In this document: positions 42,561 through 51,134 of the stretch, in pieces | Position numbering within the stretch: position 1 is the stretch's first letter | Layout: every line of letters starts with the position of its first letter | Origin: JBCBWG01 sp039039985 | Lineage (GTDB): Bacteria; Pseudomonadota; Alphaproteobacteria; Rhizobiales; Hyphomicrobiaceae | Length of the DNA stretch: 64,000 nt | Direction: 5' to 3' | NCBI GenBank assembly: GCA_039039985.1 | Contig: JBCCOV010000004.1 | Location: 1 to 64,000, forward strand | The notes under the pieces: model-generated | What the model was told of the DNA's origin: nothing | What the model saw: the letters and a program-made list of their open reading frames with translations, nothing else | Database searches by the model: none | Program-made: the position numbers and the translations under genes

Positions 42561-44588
42561 CTATCGCCCTCGCAGTGGCCATGGGAGTTCCACATGTTCC
42601 TGGAGCAGGCCGGACGGGAAGTCTCGGTTTAACATGTAGGCCATTCCGATCAGGAAGGCATTTGCGGCGACGGTCAAGATGATGACCCGGAGTACGGACA
42701 CCCGCGCGCGGAACGCAAGGAACAAGATGAAAAAGACGACAAGGGCCAAGACGAAGCCGAGCAGGCTGGTCAGTACCAGCAAGGTCAGGAACCACGCAAG
42801 CGTGGACCACAGCCCGAAGTCCGGTCGCGCATCCTGGGTCTCGACGTACTCATCGTCCGCGAAGAGTTTGTTGGGTGCTGAGCGGGTCCACATCTGAAAC
42901 AGCAGAAGCGATGCGGATATCAGAGACAGTCCTGCGACCGCCGCTGGGAAAATCTTGTCGATGAAACTGCGCAGTAGCAGTGCATCAATCAACGCAACGG
43001 CCAGGAACGCCGCAACGACAATGGCAAAGGTTATGGGTGCCGACTTGCCCGTGGATTGCGGGGGCGCTTCAGTGGCGTGCAGAGCTTGCGATTGCCGCGC
43101 GCCGAGCCAAACCGACACAACGATGACGGCGATAATGGTCAGCCCGACAGGTGTAAATAGATAGCTGAGGCCGGCCTCCCATCCGCCTGTACGCGCCTTT
43201 GCCATGGCAATCTGAGTCGCTTGGTAGGTGTAAACCTCGGCCTGGTCGGCCAGCACAAACCCGATCAGAAAGGCGGGTCGCGACCAGTCGAACCGCTTCA
43301 TGAAGATGCCGAGGATGCCGATCGCGACCAAGGCGCCCAGGTCCCAAAGCGTCTGCTTCGACTGGAACGCGGCGAACGCGATCAGCATGAACAAGAACGG
43401 CGCCAGCAACGCGAACCGAATGGTTGTCAATTTGGCGATACCGCCGGAGAGGAAAATGCAAAGCCCGGCGCCAATGACGTTGGCGAGCGCCAGTGACCAA
43501 ACGATTGTGTACGTGGTCGGTAACTCGTTGCGGATCATTTGTGGGCCGGCTTCAATGCCGAGCAGGATCATGCCGCCGAGGAATACGGCCATCGAGCCGG
43601 AGCCCGGGATGCCGAACAAGAGTGTCGGGACGAGGCCGCCGCCCTCCTTGGCGTTATTTGAGGACTCGGGGCCGATGATTCCGCGGATCTCACCCTTGCC
43701 GAACTTCGACCGGTCCTTTGTGGTCTGGACGGTGTGCCCATAGGCGATCCAGTCGACAACGGAGCCACCAAGGCCCGGTACGACGCCGACAACGACACCA
43801 ATGGTTGCGCAGCGCAATGACAGCCATTTGTTCTGCCACCATGAGGTGACGCCGTCCCACCAGCCGGCACCGAGGGTGGCACTCTCAGAAATCGCGCGGT
43901 CGCGCCGGAGCAGTGCGACAATCTCGGGAATGGCGAATATGCCAAGGCCGATAACGACCAACGTCAGTCCGTCCTGCAGGTACCAGCTGCCAAACGACAT
44001 CCGGACGGAGCCTTGCGCAGGGGCTTCCCCCATGGCGCCAATCGTCATGCCGAGACCGACGGCGGTCAGTCCCTTCAGAAGGCTGCTGCCGGCCAAGACA
44101 CCGACCATTGAAAATCCGAGAATGGTCAGCAGCAAAAGCTCAGGTACGCCAAACGCCAGAACAAGCGGGCGGGCGATGAGAATGAAGAACGTCAACAGAA
44201 CGGCGCCGAACAGGCCGCCGAATAGCGATGAGGCAAACGCAGCTGCGAGCGCGCGGGCAGCCTGGCCTTGTTTCGACAGGGGGAAACCGTCAAGCACTGT
44301 CGCTTGTGAGGCGGACGAGCCGGGAATGCCGAGGAGGACCGAGGCAAACGTGTCCGACGTGGGGATGACCGCGACAAGGCCGACCATGAGGGCCAGACCT
44401 GATACCGGGTCCATGCCGTAAATGAACGGCAATACCAAAGACAGGCCCGCAATGCCGCCAAGGCCCGGAAAGACACCGACACATAATCCAAGCAGCACAC
44501 CGGCTGTCAGAAAGATCAAGGCGTTTGGTGCAAATATCAGTGAGAATGCTTCGCTCAGGGCGGGAAGAGCGGTGCTTAGGAGGTCCAC
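42561..44588 (-). CDS. Tripartite tricarboxylate transporter, fused TctA-TctB permease
   Basis: A 675-residue membrane protein. Residues about 1-505 are TctA, with two inverted halves carrying GLCVGVFPGLGGIAGL and VVVGVVPGLGGSVVDW, then GIPGSSASQATVLDGFPLSK and GIPGSGSMAVFLGGMILLG. Residues about 530-665 add four helices and a soluble loop typical of the small subunit TctB. The two subunits are usually separate genes (about 500 and 150 residues), so this is a TctA-TctB fusion in one chain. The binding protein gene lies 68 bp upstream and the PrpF tautomerase follows directly. Confidence 0.9.
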   Translation of the reverse strand: MDLLSTALPALSEAFSLIFAPNALIFLTAGVLLGLCVGVFPGLGGIAGLSLVLPFIYGMDPVSGLALMVGLVAVIPTSDTFASVLLGIPGSSASQATVLDGFPLSKQGQAARALAAAFASSLFGGLFGAVLLTFFILIARPLVLAFGVPELLLLTILGFSMVGVLAGSSLLKGLTAVGLGMTIGAMGEAPAQGSVRMSFGSWYLQDGLTLVVIGLGIFAIPEIVALLRRDRAISESATLGAGWWDGVTSWWQNKWLSLRCATIGVVVGVVPGLGGSVVDWIAYGHTVQTTKDRSKFGKGEIRGIIGPESSNNAKEGGGLVPTLLFGIPGSGSMAVFLGGMILLGIEAGPQMIRNELPTTYTIVWSLALANVIGAGLCIFLSGGIAKLTTIRFALLAPFLFMLIAFAAFQSKQTLWDLGALVAIGILGIFMKRFDWSRPAFLIGFVLADQAEVYTYQATQIAMAKARTGGWEAGLSYLFTPVGLTIIAVIVVSVWLGARQSQALHATEAPPQSTGKSAPITFAIVVAAFLAVALIDALLLRSFIDKIFPAAVAGLSLISASLLLFQMWTRSAPNKLFADDEYVETQDARPDFGLWSTLAWFLTLLVLTSLLGFVLALVVFFILFLAFRARVSVLRVIILTVAANAFLIGMAYMLNRDFPSGLLQEHVELPWPLRGR

Positions 44589-44616
44589 GGCGTGTCCGAT
44601 CGAGCAGTAGTCGCGC

Positions 44617-44634
44617 CGGGCTGCTGTGAGCCCG
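44617..44634 (-). terminator. Small hairpin between TTT binding-protein and permease genes
   Basis: CGGGCT and AGCCCG form a 6-bp stem with a 6-base loop in the 68-bp gap. It may attenuate permease expression or stabilise the upstream message. Confidence 0.4.
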
Positions 44635-44656
44635 ACGCGCGTTCATGTGACTCGGC

Positions 44657-45757
44657 TTAGAGATTGACGCCGTAGCGCGCTTTCAGCCACGTCTTGATCC
44701 AGTTCTTCGCTGAATCAGCAACAACGGTCCCTTGCTTGAGTTTGACCTTCGCTGCTTCGCCGGTCGATTGCGGATAAACGCCAAGCCGCTTTTTCGAGAT
44801 TTCTGCGAAGTCAGGTCGTGCAAGCACCTTTTTGAAAGCGGCATCGTATGTTGCAATAATGTCTGGCGAGGTCCCCTTTGGCAGGAAGACCATTTTCTGC
44901 GCAGGGAAGCCGGCAACAAAGAAGGCCTTCCAAGCGTCCCAGGCATCGCCAGATGGCTCCTGGCCTTTGATCTTGGTATAAACCTCTTTGAACGTCGGAA
45001 TATCCGGGAAGGTCGGATCACGGACGATGTTACCCGCCGCATCCAACGAGCCCCACGTCATGATCGGCACAGCCTTGCCATCCTTGACCAGCGGCGTGAC
45101 CTTCGAGAGGAACGCGGAAGACGTCTGGTAGTCGATATTGACTTCGCCGCGTTCAAACATCAGACGGCCGGCACCGCGGCCCTTGATGCCGAATACAGGC
45201 TCAACCTTCATGCCCAGCAATTCCCAAGCGAGAAGCGGAACAAGGTCCAGGCGGGTCGCGCCTTGTGAGGCGTAGATGAAGTCAATGTTCTTGATCACAT
45301 CGGCTGGGTCTTTCTTCCAGCGCTCAGCGAGTTTCGGCGGAAGGTAGGCGACACCGCCGGTCGCCGTCGCCAGTACAATGTTCCAGTCGGCGTAGTCGAA
45401 CTTGACCCGGGGATCGCCAAGAAGAAACGGGAACTGGGTGGAGCCGGAGCTCCCAAAGATGGTCAAACCATCAGGTTTCACGCGCGAGGCGAAAAAGTTC
45501 GCACCTTTCGTGGAACCGGCGCCAGGCATGTTTTTGACAACAATTGTTGGGTTGCCGGGAAGAGCTTCCGAAAGAAGCGGGGCATAGAAGCGTGCCCACT
45601 TATCGGAGCCGCCGCCTTCTTTGAATGGAATAATCCATTCGACTGTCTTGCCGGAGAAGTCGACCTGAGCCATGGCCGGTCCGGTAAAGGCCAGGGCTGC
45701 TGCGCCTGCAGCCAAAGCCAGGGCGGTTCGCCGCGAGAGATTGTTTTCGAACGTCAC
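44657..45757 (-). CDS. Tripartite tricarboxylate transporter binding protein (TctC/Bug family)
   Basis: A 366-residue periplasmic binding protein. I chose the GTG at 45757 because AAGGAG lies 9 bases upstream. The signal peptide begins VTFENNLSRRTALALAAGAA, has a twin-arginine-like SRRTA and ends GPAMAQ, so export could use Tat or Sec. The mature protein shows the Bug-family features IIPFKEGGGSDKWARFYAPL, VVKNMPGAGSTKGANFFASR and TLTIFGSSGSTQFPFLL-like segments, with the last part varying from typical members. It delivers a carboxylate to the TctAB fusion. It is somewhat longer than usual (about 320). Confidence 0.88.
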   Translation of the reverse strand: MTFENNLSRRTALALAAGAAALAFTGPAMAQVDFSGKTVEWIIPFKEGGGSDKWARFYAPLLSEALPGNPTIVVKNMPGAGSTKGANFFASRVKPDGLTIFGSSGSTQFPFLLGDPRVKFDYADWNIVLATATGGVAYLPPKLAERWKKDPADVIKNIDFIYASQGATRLDLVPLLAWELLGMKVEPVFGIKGRGAGRLMFERGEVNIDYQTSSAFLSKVTPLVKDGKAVPIMTWGSLDAAGNIVRDPTFPDIPTFKEVYTKIKGQEPSGDAWDAWKAFFVAGFPAQKMVFLPKGTSPDIIATYDAAFKKVLARPDFAEISKKRLGVYPQSTGEAAKVKLKQGTVVADSAKNWIKTWLKARYGVNL

Positions 45758-46546
45758 CTTGTATCTCCTTTGACACATCCGATGCGCTATGCGCTGTCCG
45801 CTCTTGACGTCTAAGGCGGATCTCCCATCGGAGAGTAGCGGGTTCGCATTGCGTGCAAAACCGCTAACACACCAAGACGGCAATTACGCGAAACGGAACC
45901 GTTGTCTTAGTGAATTTTCGCGGAAGATCCATGATTATCGCGCGGTTCACCAACGCAATGACATGCACGGCGGATGACAATGGATCCATAAGAAACATGG
46001 GTATCCGGGCCGGCTGGCTAAAAACCCGGCACCTGTCGTTTTGCTGGTGTCGTCGGATTTCAGCCGGATGACTTTAGTCATTGAACTTACTTGTCGGTCG
46101 GACCGTGCTTGCAACCATGAGTAGCACTCCCGCCGGGCGTGCTTGACGATCATAAATCAGGCGGCCGTGACAGCGGCAGTTATCAGCGAGCGAGCGGGTG
46201 CGTTGCATCAGTAGACTGTAGCAATTTGCCGCGATCAGAATGGGTCGTTCACTTGCGCGTGAGCGGTGGTGCTTCGGCAGGCTGGTTTCCAGTTCAAGTA
46301 CCGCTATCGGTCCAAAGACAGCACGCGTGCGGGGCGCGCGTCTCGGTTTGTTGTGCCGAACAGGCGCCTGTCATCGTGCTGCTGAGCCGGTATACTGCTG
46401 CAGATCAAACGGGCGTACAGACTCGCGGCGCACGCACGTCATCGCAGTGGCAGCGGCGGGTTCGCGATCCCAACGATTGGAAAACGCGCAGTCGTGCGGT
46501 CTCCGGTGGTGATCGCTGTGTGATCGGGTGAAAGAGGAGGCGACAG
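45758..46546. other. 789-bp gap between TctC and DUF3500 genes
   Basis: The longest non-coding stretch in the window. Short open frames in it have residue compositions unlike real proteins. It should hold the promoters of both divergent genes. A perfect inverted repeat lies at 46068-46081. The ribosome-binding site AGGAGG for the DUF3500 gene is at its right end. I see no RNA gene or mobile-element remnant. Confidence 0.45.
46068..46081. promoter_or_regulatory. Inverted repeat ATGACT-TT-AGTCAT, candidate operator
   Basis: Six-base arms around TT, about 310 bp upstream of the tctC start and 465 bp upstream of the DUF3500 gene. Position between divergent genes suggests a regulator site, but no regulator gene is adjacent and the distance is long. 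Confidence 0.35.
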
Positions 46547-47596
46547 ATGACGTCGAGTTTGACGCGGCGACGGTTTGTTTCTGGAGCAGCTGCAGGCGCA
46601 ACGGCCATGACGCTTGGTTTGTCGAGTGGCGCAACACTGGCGTCTCCCGCGGCTGCAGACGACGTGGGGAAGGCGGCGCGGGCTCTACTAGCCGTCATGA
46701 GCGGGGACAATCGCGCGCGAACCGTTTTGGGCGCCGATGATGAGCGTCGCACGGCGTGGCACTACACACCACGTCGGCGTCCGGGTGCGCGGCTGGATCA
46801 ACTCAACACAACGGAGCGTCAGGCCCTTTGGAGCTTGCTGGGCAGCGTGCTCAGTCCGCGCGGCATTCAGCAACTCGAAGGGGTTATCAAGCTGGAGCGC
46901 GTGCTTGGCGAGTTGACCAACAATCTCTCCTATCGCGATCCGGAAAACTACTTGATCGTCATGTTTGGAGATCCCGCGAAGGCCGATCCATTTGCGTGGC
47001 GGTTCGAGGGCCATCATCTCTCGCTGACGGTCGTGGTGGCGCCGGGGACGGGGATCTCCGTCACGCCGGCGTTCTTTGGCGCGAACCCGGCCACGGTTCC
47101 ACAGCGCCATCGTCATAACGGCTTTCGGCTGCTGGGTACCGAGGAGGATGCCGCGTTCGGACTGGTGCGCTCTCTCGAAGGGGATGTGCGTGCAGCGGCG
47201 ATCATTGGGGATCGATCGTTGGGCGATATTGTTGCCGGTCCCGGACGCGAAGACGCATTGAATCGGTTCGAGGGTGTGCCGTTGGGGCGATTGAGTGCCG
47301 GCCAAAGTGATGAAATCTATCGGATACTTGCGTTGTTCGCCGGCACGATGCGGGATGATGTCGCCAAGGCTGCGCTGGAGCGCGTACGAAGCGATGGCGC
47401 AAACGCACTTCATTTTGCCTGGGCCGGGTCGCTGACGGCCGGGCGGCCGCACTACTTCCGAATTCACGGACCGTCTGTGCTCGTGGAATACGACAACACG
47501 CAGTCCGGAGCGAACCATGTACATGCCGTGTGGGTTGATCCGATTGATGTGTTCGGACGCGATCTCCTGAAGCGGCACGTCAAAGCGGACCATTAG
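46547..47596 (+). CDS. DUF3500 domain protein with Tat signal
   Basis: A 349-residue exported protein. The signal peptide has a twin-arginine motif (TRRRFVSGAAAGATAM) and a cleavage region near ATLASPAAA, so it is probably exported folded. The mature part matches the DUF3500 family: LLAVMSGDNRARTVL near the start, FGDPAKADPFAWRFEGHHLS and, near the end, PHYFRIHGPSVLVEYDNTQS followed by NHVHAVWVDP. Conserved His and Asp residues in these blocks hint at an enzyme or metal-binding role, but the family has no firm function. AGGAGG precedes the ATG by 8 bases. The flavoenzyme gene follows. Confidence 0.85.
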   Translation: MTSSLTRRRFVSGAAAGATAMTLGLSSGATLASPAAADDVGKAARALLAVMSGDNRARTVLGADDERRTAWHYTPRRRPGARLDQLNTTERQALWSLLGSVLSPRGIQQLEGVIKLERVLGELTNNLSYRDPENYLIVMFGDPAKADPFAWRFEGHHLSLTVVVAPGTGISVTPAFFGANPATVPQRHRHNGFRLLGTEEDAAFGLVRSLEGDVRAAAIIGDRSLGDIVAGPGREDALNRFEGVPLGRLSAGQSDEIYRILALFAGTMRDDVAKAALERVRSDGANALHFAWAGSLTAGRPHYFRIHGPSVLVEYDNTQSGANHVHAVWVDPIDVFGRDLLKRHVKADH

Positions 47597-47682
47597 AAAC
47601 GCGCTATTCGGAGTGATTGGCGGCCGGCCGATGGATGACGACGGTCGCGGTGGCGATGTCCATTTGTTTGCGAGGTCACGGC

Positions 47683-48393
47683 GTGTTTGCAAAGGCTCAG
47701 CTCACGTACGAAGCCATCCCGTTACCCGACTTTCACCGGATGAGTGATGAGGAGATGGTGGCTGCCGCGACCAGCTTTTACCAGTTCATGCGGACGCGGC
47801 ACTCCGTACGACAGTTCTCAGATCGAGAGGTTCCGCGCGGCATCATCGAGGATTGTGTCCGGGCTGCCGGGTCAGCCCCGAGCGGGGCCAATCACCAGCC
47901 CTGGCACTTTGCTGCGATCTCGGACGCCAAGATCAAGCGTCAAATCCGCACCGCTGCCGAGGCGGAGGAGCGACGGTTTTATGCGGGTGGCGCTGGGGAC
48001 GAATGGCTGAAGGCGCTGGAGCCGATCGGGACCAATGCCACGAAACCGCATCTCGAAGTTGCGCCGTGGCTGATCGTCGTGTTCGCACAAAGGTTTGGAT
48101 ACCTGGATACCGGCGAGACATACAAAAACTACTACGTCCCGGAAAGCGTCGGGATTGCCACGGGATTTCTGCTGGCCGCGCTACACCACGCCGGGCTTGT
48201 CTCGTTAACGCACACCCCAAATCCGATGAAATTCCTGAACGATCTGTTGGGCCGACCGGCGTCGGAAAAGGCGATTATGATTGTCGCCGTCGGTCACCCA
48301 ACGGAGGATGCCGTTGTGCCGGCTGTGGCCAAGATCAAGAAGCCGCTCGATGAGATACTGACGGTCTATGAGACCGCATCGGATAGCACTTAG
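47683..48393 (+). CDS. Nitroreductase-family flavoprotein, iodotyrosine deiodinase (IYD)-like
   Basis: A 236-residue FMN enzyme. The phosphate-binding start RTRHSVRQFSDREVPRGIIE and GSAPSGANHQPWHFAAISDA are family marks. The later parts SVGIATGFLLAALHHAGLVS, HTPNPMKFLNDLLGRPASEK and MIVAVGHPTEDAVVPAV follow iodotyrosine deiodinase, including the TxTP segment. IYD removes halogen from halotyrosines reductively. GTG 47683 has GAGG 7 bases upstream; starts at 47617 or 47656 would add a poor N-terminus. It lies 86 bp after the DUF3500 gene. Reductive dehalogenation of a halogenated phenol or amino acid is plausible, but family members also reduce other substrates. Confidence 0.87.
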   Translation: MFAKAQLTYEAIPLPDFHRMSDEEMVAAATSFYQFMRTRHSVRQFSDREVPRGIIEDCVRAAGSAPSGANHQPWHFAAISDAKIKRQIRTAAEAEERRFYAGGAGDEWLKALEPIGTNATKPHLEVAPWLIVVFAQRFGYLDTGETYKNYYVPESVGIATGFLLAALHHAGLVSLTHTPNPMKFLNDLLGRPASEKAIMIVAVGHPTEDAVVPAVAKIKKPLDEILTVYETASDST

Positions 48394-48607
48394 GATCTGT
48401 CTGGTTCCAGGCGCGCGCTGAATGCGTTCGTGCCGTCGGTCGTCATTGTCGATCCGTAGCTCGAGATGAGGCGCGTGTTTATCAAATTGCGTTAGACTCG
48501 TTTCGTCGTCTCCGGTGCCATAGAATAGCGCCCATGTGCAGCGACTCGCAGTGTACCGCCCAGCCGGTTTGAGCGATCCGCGCGCGCCTCGCGGAACGGA
48601 GCAGCTT

Positions 48608-49060
48608 ATGACGACCAAGCCCCTCTTCATCTTGAATGGACCAAACCTTAATCTCCTGGGCCGGCGCGAGCCGCACATCTACGGGCACACCAGCCTTGCT
48701 GACGTCGAGGCGATGTGTCAGGCGCGTGCCGAGACGCACGGTTTCTCGATTAACTTCAAGCAATCCAACTTTGAAGGTCAGATCGTGGAGTGGATCCAAG
48801 AGGCGATCGACGGTGCGTGCGGGATCATCATCAATCCTGCAGCACTCACACATACATCGGTCGCGGTGTTGGATGCGCTGAAGAATGTCGATGTGCCGAT
48901 TATCGAGTTGCACATCTCCAACCCCCACCAGCGCGAGGCCTTCCGGCACGTATCCTACGTGACTCCGGCTGCAACCGGCATGATCTGCGGTCTCGGTGTG
49001 GCCGGTTACACCCTCGCAGTTGATGCGATTGCAGAGCTGCTTAAGGCTCAGAACAGTTGA
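48608..49060 (+). CDS. aroQ: Type II 3-dehydroquinate dehydratase
   Basis: A 150-residue enzyme that interconverts 3-dehydroquinate and 3-dehydroshikimate. Type II marks are LNGPNLNLLGRREPHIYG with the active-site Arg and Tyr, QSNFEGQIVEWIQEA, IINPAALTHTSVAVLDAL and IELHISNPHQREAFRHVSYV with the catalytic His. GGAG lies 7 bases before ATG 48608. It is followed by a Gfo/Idh/MocA gene and a shikimate dehydrogenase gene and then a TRAP transporter, so this copy is probably catabolic (quinate or shikimate use) rather than only biosynthetic. Confidence 0.95.
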   Translation: MTTKPLFILNGPNLNLLGRREPHIYGHTSLADVEAMCQARAETHGFSINFKQSNFEGQIVEWIQEAIDGACGIIINPAALTHTSVAVLDALKNVDVPIIELHISNPHQREAFRHVSYVTPAATGMICGLGVAGYTLAVDAIAELLKAQNS

Positions 49061-49104
49061 GCATCGCAGCACCGCAAAAGACGAACGCGACAGACGGGCG
49101 TCAC

Positions 49105-50184
49105 ATGTCGCAAGTTCGTGTTGGCGTGGTGGGTGCCGGCCTGATTGGTCGCAAACACATTGAGGTCTTGCGGTCGGGGCGGCCGGAGTATGCGCTGGCC
49201 GGCGTTGCAGATCCGGCACCCGAGGCGCAGCAACATGCGCAAGCGTCAGGCTATCCGTGGTACAATGCCATCGACGCACTCATCGACGACGCCAAACCGG
49301 ATGGGATCGTGCTGGCTGTTCCCAATCAGCTGCATGTGTCGACCGGGTTGGCAAGCATCGAGCGCGGCATTCCCGTGCTGATCGAAAAACCGGTCGCTGA
49401 TACCGTTTCCGAGGCGCTGCGACTAATCCAGCGTGCCGAAGACCTGGGCGTGCCGACGTTGACCGGGCACCACCGGCGTCACAACCCGATTATGCGCCGC
49501 GCGCGCGATCTTGTTCGAGACGGCGCGATCGGGCGGGTTGTGACTGCAGCAAGTCTGTGGTGGTCGCACAAGCCAGAGGGATATCATGATCCGGCATGGC
49601 GCCGTGAGCCCGGCGGCGGGCCGGTGCTCATCAACGCCATTCATGACGTCGATTGCCTGCGTATGCTGTTAGGCGATGTGGAAAGCGTTCAAGCCTCGGA
49701 TTCAAACGCCGTCCGCGGTTTTGATGTCGAGGACACGGTCGCGGCGATTTTGTGTTTCAAGAGCGGTGTGCTGGGCACGCTCACCGTATCGGACACGGTT
49801 TCGAGCCCATGGTCGTGGGAGACGACGTCGGGCGAAAATCCGAGTTTTCCAAATGCCGGCCAGGACAGCATCTTTCTTGGCGGAACACGCGGGTGTCTCG
49901 CAGTACCGTCGCTCGACCTGAGATGGCATGCCGGGGAGCATGGAGATTGGTTCAAGCCGTTGCTGCAGCGCCGCGAGCCAGTGACTCCGGCCGATCCGTA
50001 CCACGAGCAGATGCGGAACTTCGCGGCTGTCATTCGTGGTAACGAAGAGCCCGTGCTTTCGGGCCGCGACGGCACATTGACGCTTGCGACAACACTGGCC
50101 ATCACACTGTCGGCACAACAGGGGCAGCGTGTTTTCGTCGACGATGTGATGGCGCGCGCCGAAGAACCGCCGGCCGACGCGTAA
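49105..50184 (+). CDS. Gfo/Idh/MocA-family NAD(P)-dependent oxidoreductase
   Basis: A 359-residue dehydrogenase. The Rossmann start is VRVGVVGAGLIGRKHIEVL, the family motif EKP occurs in VLIEKPVADTVSEAL, and GGPVLINAIHDVDCLRMLLG carries the conserved His and Asp of the catalytic region. The ATG at 49105 gives the canonical N-terminus; a TTG at 49057 overlaps the aroQ stop and would add 16 residues, which would be tight coupling. Placed between aroQ and aroE, it may oxidise a cyclitol- or quinate-like hydroxyl. The substrate is inferred from context only. Confidence 0.87.
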   Translation: MSQVRVGVVGAGLIGRKHIEVLRSGRPEYALAGVADPAPEAQQHAQASGYPWYNAIDALIDDAKPDGIVLAVPNQLHVSTGLASIERGIPVLIEKPVADTVSEALRLIQRAEDLGVPTLTGHHRRHNPIMRRARDLVRDGAIGRVVTAASLWWSHKPEGYHDPAWRREPGGGPVLINAIHDVDCLRMLLGDVESVQASDSNAVRGFDVEDTVAAILCFKSGVLGTLTVSDTVSSPWSWETTSGENPSFPNAGQDSIFLGGTRGCLAVPSLDLRWHAGEHGDWFKPLLQRREPVTPADPYHEQMRNFAAVIRGNEEPVLSGRDGTLTLATTLAITLSAQQGQRVFVDDVMARAEEPPADA

Positions 50185-50198
50185 AGGGAGAGCTAGAT

Positions 50199-51038
50199 AT
50201 GGCTGACGGCCAACGTGCCGCTTGCGTGATTGGGTTTCCGGCACGGCACTCGCGATCTCCGAAACTGCACAGCTACTGGATCCAGCGTTATGGGTTGGAT
50301 GCCGCCTACCGGGCGGAAGAGGTGCCGCCGGAGGATGTTGCAGCGTTTATCACGAACCTTGGCGAGCATGGCTATGTCGGCGCGAATGTGACGATGCCGC
50401 ATAAGGACGTCGCGTATGAGCTTTCCAGCCCGGACGCATGCGCGACAGCAATTGGTGCAGCCAACACCCTTTGGCTGGCTGATGGCATTCTGCGGTCCAC
50501 CAATACCGACGTTGAAGGGTTTCTCGGCGCCCTGGATGCCGCCGCGCCGAACTGGGACACCCGAGCCGATGACGCAATTGTGCTGGGTGCCGGTGGCGCG
50601 GCGCGTGCTGTTGTGTACGGGCTGCTCGAACGCGGAGTTGGCGTGGTTCACGTTGTGAATCGCACACGCGAAAGAGCGGAGGCGCTCAAGGCGCGGTTCG
50701 GCCCGCGCGTCGCTCCGACCGATTGGAGTGGATTGTCGTACGTGACGCGGGGTGCCCGGTTGCTCGTGAACGCGACGTCGCTCGGCATGCACGGCCAGCC
50801 GCCGCTTGATGTTGACATCGGTGGTCTGGCCGATGATGCGGTCGTGTCCGACATTGTGTATGTGCCGTTGACGACACCGCTGTTGGCTGCGGCCCAAGCC
50901 CGCGGACTAGCGACGACCAACGGTCTCGACATGCTCCTGCACCAGGCCGTTCGCGGATTTGAACTCTGGTTCGGGCAGCGACCAGAGGTGACACAGGAGC
51001 TTTACGATCTCCTCGCGGCCGACATTGAGGCTGGCTGA
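50199..51038 (+). CDS. aroE: Shikimate dehydrogenase
   Basis: A 279-residue enzyme oxidising shikimate (or quinate) with NAD(P). Substrate residues are in IGFPARHSRSPKLHSYWIQR (Ser pair) and ANVTMPHKDVAYEL, with the catalytic Lys. The nucleotide fold reads VLGAGGAARAVVYGLLERGV, then NRTRERAEALKARFG, and LLVNATSLGMHGQPPLDVD follows. GGGAG is found about 9 bases before the ATG. It is 14 bp after the MocA gene. The Gly-x-Gly loop followed by NRTRERA suggests NADP preference, as in biosynthetic AroE. It completes aroQ-MocA-aroE. Confidence 0.94.
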   Translation: MADGQRAACVIGFPARHSRSPKLHSYWIQRYGLDAAYRAEEVPPEDVAAFITNLGEHGYVGANVTMPHKDVAYELSSPDACATAIGAANTLWLADGILRSTNTDVEGFLGALDAAAPNWDTRADDAIVLGAGGAARAVVYGLLERGVGVVHVVNRTRERAEALKARFGPRVAPTDWSGLSYVTRGARLLVNATSLGMHGQPPLDVDIGGLADDAVVSDIVYVPLTTPLLAAAQARGLATTNGLDMLLHQAVRGFELWFGQRPEVTQELYDLLAADIEAG

Positions 51039-51084
51039 GCGGGTTGATTGCTGTTCGTGGATGCCAGCCTCTGCCTGGACTTAT

Positions 51085-51134
51085 CTTAACGCGCGTGCGG
51101 TGCGCTCTTCTTAACGCACGCGCGGTGCGCTCTG
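51085..51134 (+). repeat. Tandem 25-bp duplication at the 3' end of the VWA gene
   Basis: CTTAACGCGCGTGCGGTGCG (51085 onward) recurs at 51110 as CTTAACGCACGCGCGGTGCG; each unit is 25 bases and they differ at two internal positions and the last base. The right unit holds the real stop codon (TTA at 51111-51113 read in complement) and last codons of the VWA gene. The left unit is a spare copy just past the stop. Confidence 0.8.

Noticed and set aside
46139..46531. Plus-strand open frame in the 789-bp gap before the DUF3500 gene
   Set aside because: Composition (many Arg, Ser, Gly, Cys without structure) and lack of a ribosome site argue against coding.
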